A stretch of 64,000 nt of DNA from Sphingopyxis solisilvae. Lineage in GTDB: Bacteria > Pseudomonadota > Alphaproteobacteria > Sphingomonadales > Sphingomonadaceae. Of the stretch, positions 60,200 through 64,000 are shown piece after piece (the stretch's first letter is position 1; every line of letters begins with the position of its first letter). The position numbers and the translations under genes were made by a program. The stretch spans positions 150,414 through 214,413 of the forward strand of contig NZ_JADKYM010000002.1 of assembly GCF_015475875.1 (NCBI RefSeq), written 5' to 3'. A model generated the notes under the pieces. The model did not search any database. It was given only the letters and a program-made list of their open reading frames with translations, and was not told where the DNA came from.

Positions 60200-61666
60200 T
60201 TACGGATGCGCCCCGCTTCCGTCGGGTTCCGCCCGCGCCGTATCGTCGAGCAGTGCCAGTCGTGCCTCGTGATCAGCGCGCGAGATCGGAAAACGCCGCA
60301 TCACGATCAGCCCCAATATGCCGATCACCAGCACCGCCAGCGCATAGCCGAGCGCCAGATCGCCCAGGATCATGCGGTCGATCTCGCCGGGCTTTGCCGA
60401 CGCCGGAAACGCCGCGAACGACAGGATCAGTCCGGCGATAAAGATGCCGATCCCGGTCGCGCATTTCTGCATGAAGAAATAACCGGCAAAGAACAGCCCT
60501 TCCGATCGCCGCCCGGTTTCGCTCTGCGACGCCTCGACGACGTCGGCCATCATCGACGACGACAGGATCATCAGCATGATCGAAAAGCTGTTGGAGACGA
60601 ACACCAGCGCGAACATTGTCGCGACGCTGGGTTTGCCGGGCAGGCCGGGAAATACGCCCTGGATCCACGCGAAATACATGCCGCTGTTGACCAGCAGCGC
60701 GATTGCCCCCGCCACAATCGCGCCGTCGCGTTTGCCGAGCCGGGCCGACAGCGGTGCCACGAACAGAAAGGCGGCGATCATCGATCCGAACAGCAGAAAG
60801 ACATAGGCGATCAACTCGATCTGGTTGAGCTGCCAGAAAAAGCCGAGCAGATAATTGGTCATCGAAAAGGTGATACCCTGATTGATGAAGCCGAACAGCG
60901 CGGCAAAGATCAGCCACAGAAACGCGCGGTTCGACAATGTGTCGCGCATCTCGCGCAGTACCTGGCGCAATGTTGTCACCGGCTTGACGTCGGTCAGGTT
61001 CGACACCGCGATGCGGCGATGCTGCCCCGCGGCCGAAATCATCACCGCGCCCAGCATCATCAGCGCCCCGGTCAGCGCATAGGGGCCATAGCCGTCGGGA
61101 TCGACGAGCCCCTTTTCGCCGCCGAAAAACACGCCATAGGCGAGGAGCAGGATCAGCAATCCGCCGCCCCAGCCGAACAGGAAACGATAGCGCATCACGA
61201 TCGTCCGCTCGTCATAATCGGCGGTCAGTTCGGGGACGATCGCCACCGACGGCACCTCGCAGCATGATACGAGCGACCGGACGATAATCGCAAAGCCGAT
61301 CAGCCATGCGACCGTCATCGCGTCGCTCATCGCGGGCGGATGCCACAGCAGCATCCAGGCAATGGCAAGCGGGACGGGCGCAATATAGAGCCACGGCAGG
61401 CGTCGGCCCCAGCGGCTCCGCGTCCGGTCGGTCAGCTCGCCGATCACCGGATCGACGAACGCGTCGGCGATGAGCGCCATCATGATGGCGGCCCCGACGA
61501 TTCCGGCATCGATCCCGATCACCTGATTGTAGAATAACAGCAAAAAGGTCGAAAAACCGTTGTCTTTTACCCCATAGGCGATGCTGCCGAGGCCGTGCAT
61601 CACCTTCAGCCGGACGGGCAGTTTTTCGGGTGGCGGCACGGCGGCGGTCGCCGCCGACGCGTTCAC
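60200..61666 (-). CDS. MFS/GPH-type transporter
   Basis: A 488-residue membrane protein with about twelve membrane segments. The loop DPVIGELTDRTRSRWGRRLPW near residue 80 is the signature of the GPH (glycoside-pentoside-hexuronide) cation symporter group of the major facilitator superfamily. The GTG at 61666 overlaps the stop of the upstream SDR (GTGA); another start is possible near MHGLG. Such carriers are often linked to sugar uptake, but next to acyl-CoA enzymes a role in uptake of a lipid or terpenoid acid is possible (inference). Confidence 0.82.
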   Translation of the reverse strand: MNASAATAAVPPPEKLPVRLKVMHGLGSIAYGVKDNGFSTFLLLFYNQVIGIDAGIVGAAIMMALIADAFVDPVIGELTDRTRSRWGRRLPWLYIAPVPLAIAWMLLWHPPAMSDAMTVAWLIGFAIIVRSLVSCCEVPSVAIVPELTADYDERTIVMRYRFLFGWGGGLLILLLAYGVFFGGEKGLVDPDGYGPYALTGALMMLGAVMISAAGQHRRIAVSNLTDVKPVTTLRQVLREMRDTLSNRAFLWLIFAALFGFINQGITFSMTNYLLGFFWQLNQIELIAYVFLLFGSMIAAFLFVAPLSARLGKRDGAIVAGAIALLVNSGMYFAWIQGVFPGLPGKPSVATMFALVFVSNSFSIMLMILSSSMMADVVEASQSETGRRSEGLFFAGYFFMQKCATGIGIFIAGLILSFAAFPASAKPGEIDRMILGDLALGYALAVLVIGILGLIVMRRFPISRADHEARLALLDDTARAEPDGSGAHP

Positions 61667-62520
61667 GCGGCCGCTCCGGCCTTGGCGGCCTCCTCCATCT
61701 GGACCAGCGCGTCGAACATGCCCGGCGTTTCCTTGTCCCACGCGTGGCGCTGGCCGATCGTCAGCCCGCCGTCGACGAGCAGGTGGGTGCCGGTCATGAA
61801 ACTCGACTCGTCGCTCGCGAGATAGGCGACCGCGTTGGCGATATCCTCGGGCTGGCCGCCGCGCGCGACCGGCTGCGCCTGCGCGCTCATTCCGGCGATG
61901 ATCGCATTCGCCTGTTCCTTCATCTCGCCGGGAACGTCGAGCGACGCGGTGAAGATATTGGTGTTGATGAAGCCGGGGCAGATCGCGTTCACCCGGATGC
62001 CATATTGCGCCAGATCGGTGGCGGCGACCTTGCTCAGATGCAGCACCCCCGCCTTGGCCACCGCATAGGCGGTCGGCGAATAGCCCGCGCCCAGCGCCGC
62101 GACGCTCGCGGTGTTGACGATCGATGCACCCTTGCGGTGTTTCATATGCGGCGCCGCATAGCGAATACCCATCGCGACCGATTTCAGCACCAGGTCCATC
62201 GTCCGGTCCCAGCCTTCGGGGGTGATCTCGTCGATCGGCGCGCGGTCGCCGCCCGCCGCGGCATTGTTGAACAAGATGTCGATGCCGCCACTCTTTGCTG
62301 CCGCCTCGTTCATCAGTGCCTCGATATCCGACGGCTGCGTCACGTCGCAGCGGACGAAGTCGATCTTGCCGTTCGACTGTTCGGCGAGCGCGCGGCCGCC
62401 CGCTTCGTCGATATCGGCGGCAAATACATGCGCGCCTTCGCCCGCCAGTTTCAGCACCGCCGCCTTGCCGATGCCCGATGCCGCGCCGGTGACGACGGCG
62501 ACTTTGCCTGCGAATCGCAT
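61663..62520 (-). CDS. Short-chain dehydrogenase/reductase (SDR)
   Basis: A 285-residue classical SDR: VVTGAASGIGKAAVL cofactor motif at residue about 9, LFNNAAAGG, catalytic NTASVAALG and YAVAKAG (Tyr-Lys). A C-terminal tail (KETPGMFDALVQMEE) extends beyond the usual end. It precedes the MFS gene with GTGA overlap and is transcribed on the minus strand, divergent from the acyl-CoA dehydrogenase at 62691. Substrate unknown. Confidence 0.9.
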   Translation of the reverse strand: MRFAGKVAVVTGAASGIGKAAVLKLAGEGAHVFAADIDEAGGRALAEQSNGKIDFVRCDVTQPSDIEALMNEAAAKSGGIDILFNNAAAGGDRAPIDEITPEGWDRTMDLVLKSVAMGIRYAAPHMKHRKGASIVNTASVAALGAGYSPTAYAVAKAGVLHLSKVAATDLAQYGIRVNAICPGFINTNIFTASLDVPGEMKEQANAIIAGMSAQAQPVARGGQPEDIANAVAYLASDESSFMTGTHLLVDGGLTIGQRHAWDKETPGMFDALVQMEEAAKAGAAA

Positions 62521-62599
62521 ATCCTGCTCCCGTTTTCTTTTGCCACTTAGCTTAGGCGCGCCGGGAGCCGCGTCAACGCCGGTCGATCCGACGCTACGG

Positions 62600-62612
62600 T
62601 GCCGTAACGGCA
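62600..62612. promoter_or_regulatory. TGCCGTAACGGCA palindrome in the divergent SDR/ACAD gap
   Basis: The same 13-mer and GGTGTG flank as at 51026-51038, here in the 170-nt gap between divergent genes and beside a TTGACG-N4-CGTAAA site. Confidence 0.4.
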
Positions 62613-62628
62613 GGTGTGCGCCTCCAAG

Positions 62629-62644
62629 TTGACGCTTGCGTAAA
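62629..62644. promoter_or_regulatory. TTGACG-N4-CGTAAA site upstream of the acyl-CoA dehydrogenase
   Basis: An imperfect dyad (one mismatch) 46 nt upstream of the start at 62691, related to the TTACG-N4-CGTAA site at 60105-60118. Both lie before acyl-CoA dehydrogenase genes. Confidence 0.4.
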
Positions 62645-62690
62645 GGAACGAAGCCGACGTAGGTTTGCGGGCAGAAGAGGAGCCAAAAGG

Positions 62691-63872
62691 ATGAGCGAAC
62701 TGGACGCTTTCCGCACCGAGGTGCGCGAATGGCTGGAGGCGAACTGCCCCCCCGAAATGCGCGAACCGATCCGCGACGAGGATGATATCTGCTGGGGCGG
62801 GCGCAACTTCAAATTCAAGAACGACGCCCAGAAAGCGTGGCTCGATGCCTGCGTGTCCAAGGGCTACACTGTGCCCGACTGGCCCAAGCCCTATGGCGGC
62901 GCGGGCCTCACGCCCGAGCAGACCAAGATCCTCAAACAGGAAATGAAGCGCATCAAGGCGCGCTCGCCGCTCGACAGTTTCGGCATCTGGATGCTCGGCC
63001 CCGCGCTGCTCAAGTTCGGCACCGAGGAGCAGAAGGTCCATTATCTGAACCCGATCGCGCGCGGCGAAATCCGCTGGTGCCAGGGCTATTCGGAACCGGG
63101 TTCGGGCAGCGACCTTGTCAGCTTGCAGACCTTCGGCGAGGACAAGGGCGATCATTGGGTCGTCAACGGGTCGAAAATCTGGACGAGCTACGCCGACAAG
63201 GCCGACTGGATCTTCTGCCTCGTCCGCACCGACAAGACGAACAAATATCAGGGCATCACCTTCATGCTCTTCGACATGGAGAGCCCCGGCGTCACCACCA
63301 AGCCGATCCTGCTGATCAGCGGCAACAGCCCTTTCTGCGAAACCTTCTTCGACGATGTAAAGGTGCCGAAGGACCAGTTCGTCGGCGAGGTGAACCGCGG
63401 CTGGGACGTCGCCAAATACCTGCTCGGCCACGAACGCGAGATGATCTCGGGCGGCGGCGCCGGCGGCGACATGGTCAGCATCGGCGGCGCCTTTGCCAAG
63501 GCGTTCGGCAAGAATGCCGCGGGCGAACTCGACGATCCGATCCTGCGCGCCGAAATGGCGGCGTTCGACACCGACGTCTTTGCCTATCGCGCGATGGGCG
63601 AGCGGTTCATGGACATGTGGAAGACCGGCCGCGCGCATCCGGCGTCGTCGAACATGATGAAATATGTCGGCACCGAACTCAACAAGCGCCGCCACGAACT
63701 TGTCATGTCGGGCGGCGGCAGCGACGCGCTTGAATGGGACAGCGAAGAAAGCAAGGGCGGCGCGCGCGCGCGCAGCTGGCTGCGCACCAAGGCCAATTCG
63801 ATCGAGGGCGGAACGAGCGAAGTCATGCTCAACGTCATCGCCAAGCGGATATTGGATTTGCCGGGGGCGTAA
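62691..63872 (+). CDS. Acyl-CoA dehydrogenase
   Basis: A 393-residue flavoenzyme. WCQGYSEPGSGSDLVSLQT is the FAD/substrate motif; NGSKIWTSYADKADWIFCLV and the C-terminal ARSWLRTKANSIEGGTSEVMLN fit the family, with the catalytic Glu probably in EGGTSE. The N-terminal part is compact with PPEMREPIRDEDD, as in large ACAD subgroups acting on long-chain, branched or steroid substrates. The ATG at 62691 has GAGGAG upstream; the frame continues to 62616 without a ribosome-binding site. The SDR/MFS pair is divergent, sharing the promoter gap and its two dyad sites. Confidence 0.9.
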   Translation: MSELDAFRTEVREWLEANCPPEMREPIRDEDDICWGGRNFKFKNDAQKAWLDACVSKGYTVPDWPKPYGGAGLTPEQTKILKQEMKRIKARSPLDSFGIWMLGPALLKFGTEEQKVHYLNPIARGEIRWCQGYSEPGSGSDLVSLQTFGEDKGDHWVVNGSKIWTSYADKADWIFCLVRTDKTNKYQGITFMLFDMESPGVTTKPILLISGNSPFCETFFDDVKVPKDQFVGEVNRGWDVAKYLLGHEREMISGGGAGGDMVSIGGAFAKAFGKNAAGELDDPILRAEMAAFDTDVFAYRAMGERFMDMWKTGRAHPASSNMMKYVGTELNKRRHELVMSGGGSDALEWDSEESKGGARARSWLRTKANSIEGGTSEVMLNVIAKRILDLPGA

Positions 63873-63879
63873 TCCTTCT

Positions 63880-63995
63880 CCCCTCCCGCTTGCGGGAGGG
63901 GCAGCGAGGCTTGCGAACTTGTTCGCTAGCCGCAGCGGGGTGGGCAAATGCGACGTCGCTGGCCCACCCCTAACCCCTCCCGCAAGCGGGAGGGG
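63880..63995. repeat. Intergenic palindrome, CCCCTCCCGC family (family C)
   Basis: CCCCTCCCGC-TT-GCGGGAGGGG at 63880-63901 and CCCCTCCCGC-AA-GCGGGAGGGG at 63974-63995, with inverted tracts between. It is closely related to 58694-58789 and starts just after the acyl-CoA dehydrogenase stop at the right end of the window. Confidence 0.85.
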
Positions 63996-64000
63996 AACTG

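Noticed and set aside
1..64000. CRISPR arrays, tRNA and rRNA genes
   Set aside because: No regularly spaced direct repeats and no cloverleaf or rRNA core sequences were seen; the repeats present are inverted and intergenic.

Overview
The window is high-GC DNA (roughly 65% by eye) with tightly packed operons, ATGA-type start/stop overlaps, an imuA-imuB-dnaE2 mutagenesis cassette behind an alphaproteobacterial LexA box, and intergenic palindromic repeats. Together these suggest an alphaproteobacterium of the Sphingomonadales, possibly a Sphingopyxis-like sphingomonad. The genus is an inference; no rRNA or tRNA gene is present to confirm it.

Region 1 (1-30.2 kb) is a nearly complete single polar-type flagellar locus. 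On the minus strand at the left edge lie flgM, a flgN-like gene, a soluble lytic transglycosylase and flhA (cut by the window edge), then flgA. Divergent from flgA, the plus-strand operon flgBCDEFGHIJKL builds rod, hook, rings and hook-filament junction. It is followed by motA-motB and a sigma-54 activator without a receiver domain (FleQ/FlbD-like). Facing it on the minus strand is a 13.7-kb, 15-gene operon: fliE-F-G-H-I-J-K-L-M-N-O-P-Q-R, flhB, fliD, fliS (17 reading frames in all), ending at back-to-back terminators. The flagellin gene fliC is divergent from fliE. Three convincing -24/-12 sigma-54 promoters (GG-N10-GC) precede flgA, flgB and fliE, which fits the activator encoded in the same locus. 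FlgM implies a sigma-28 factor encoded outside the window. Several structural proteins are unusually short (FlgD, FlgE, FlgJ).

Region 2 (30.3-35.8 kb) is the SOS mutagenesis operon imuA-imuB-dnaE2 on the minus strand, with a LexA box directly at the imuA start. Four consecutive stem-loops separate it from fliC.

Region 3 (36.0-41.8 kb) is a tripartite RND efflux system (adaptor, HAE1-type permease, NodT-type outer-membrane lipoprotein). A LysR-type regulator follows at 41.9-42.8 kb, between the efflux operon and divergent mmsA.

Region 4 (42.9-50.7 kb) is valine/branched-chain catabolism: mmsA, an isobutyryl-CoA-type acyl-CoA dehydrogenase, 3-hydroxyisobutyryl-CoA hydrolase, enoyl-CoA hydratase and mmsB (3-hydroxyisobutyrate dehydrogenase). 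A lipoprotein gene, an I78-type inhibitor gene, an unrecognised gene and a RidA-family gene interrupt it.

Region 5 (50.8-64 kb) is acyl-CoA and hydroxyacyl-CoA metabolism: a FadJ-type bifunctional enzyme, a serine hydrolase, three SDRs, an ACAD10/11-type phosphotransferase, a zinc alcohol dehydrogenase, an ACAD11-like dehydrogenase, an MFS/GPH transporter and a further acyl-CoA dehydrogenase. The separate kinase plus dehydrogenase resemble the two halves of ACAD10/11 and the LvaA/LvaC pair, so 4-hydroxyacyl-CoA catabolism is a plausible function. From 47 kb onward many gene gaps hold REPIN-like palindromic repeats of at least three sequence families. No stretch longer than 300 bases lacks a gene.
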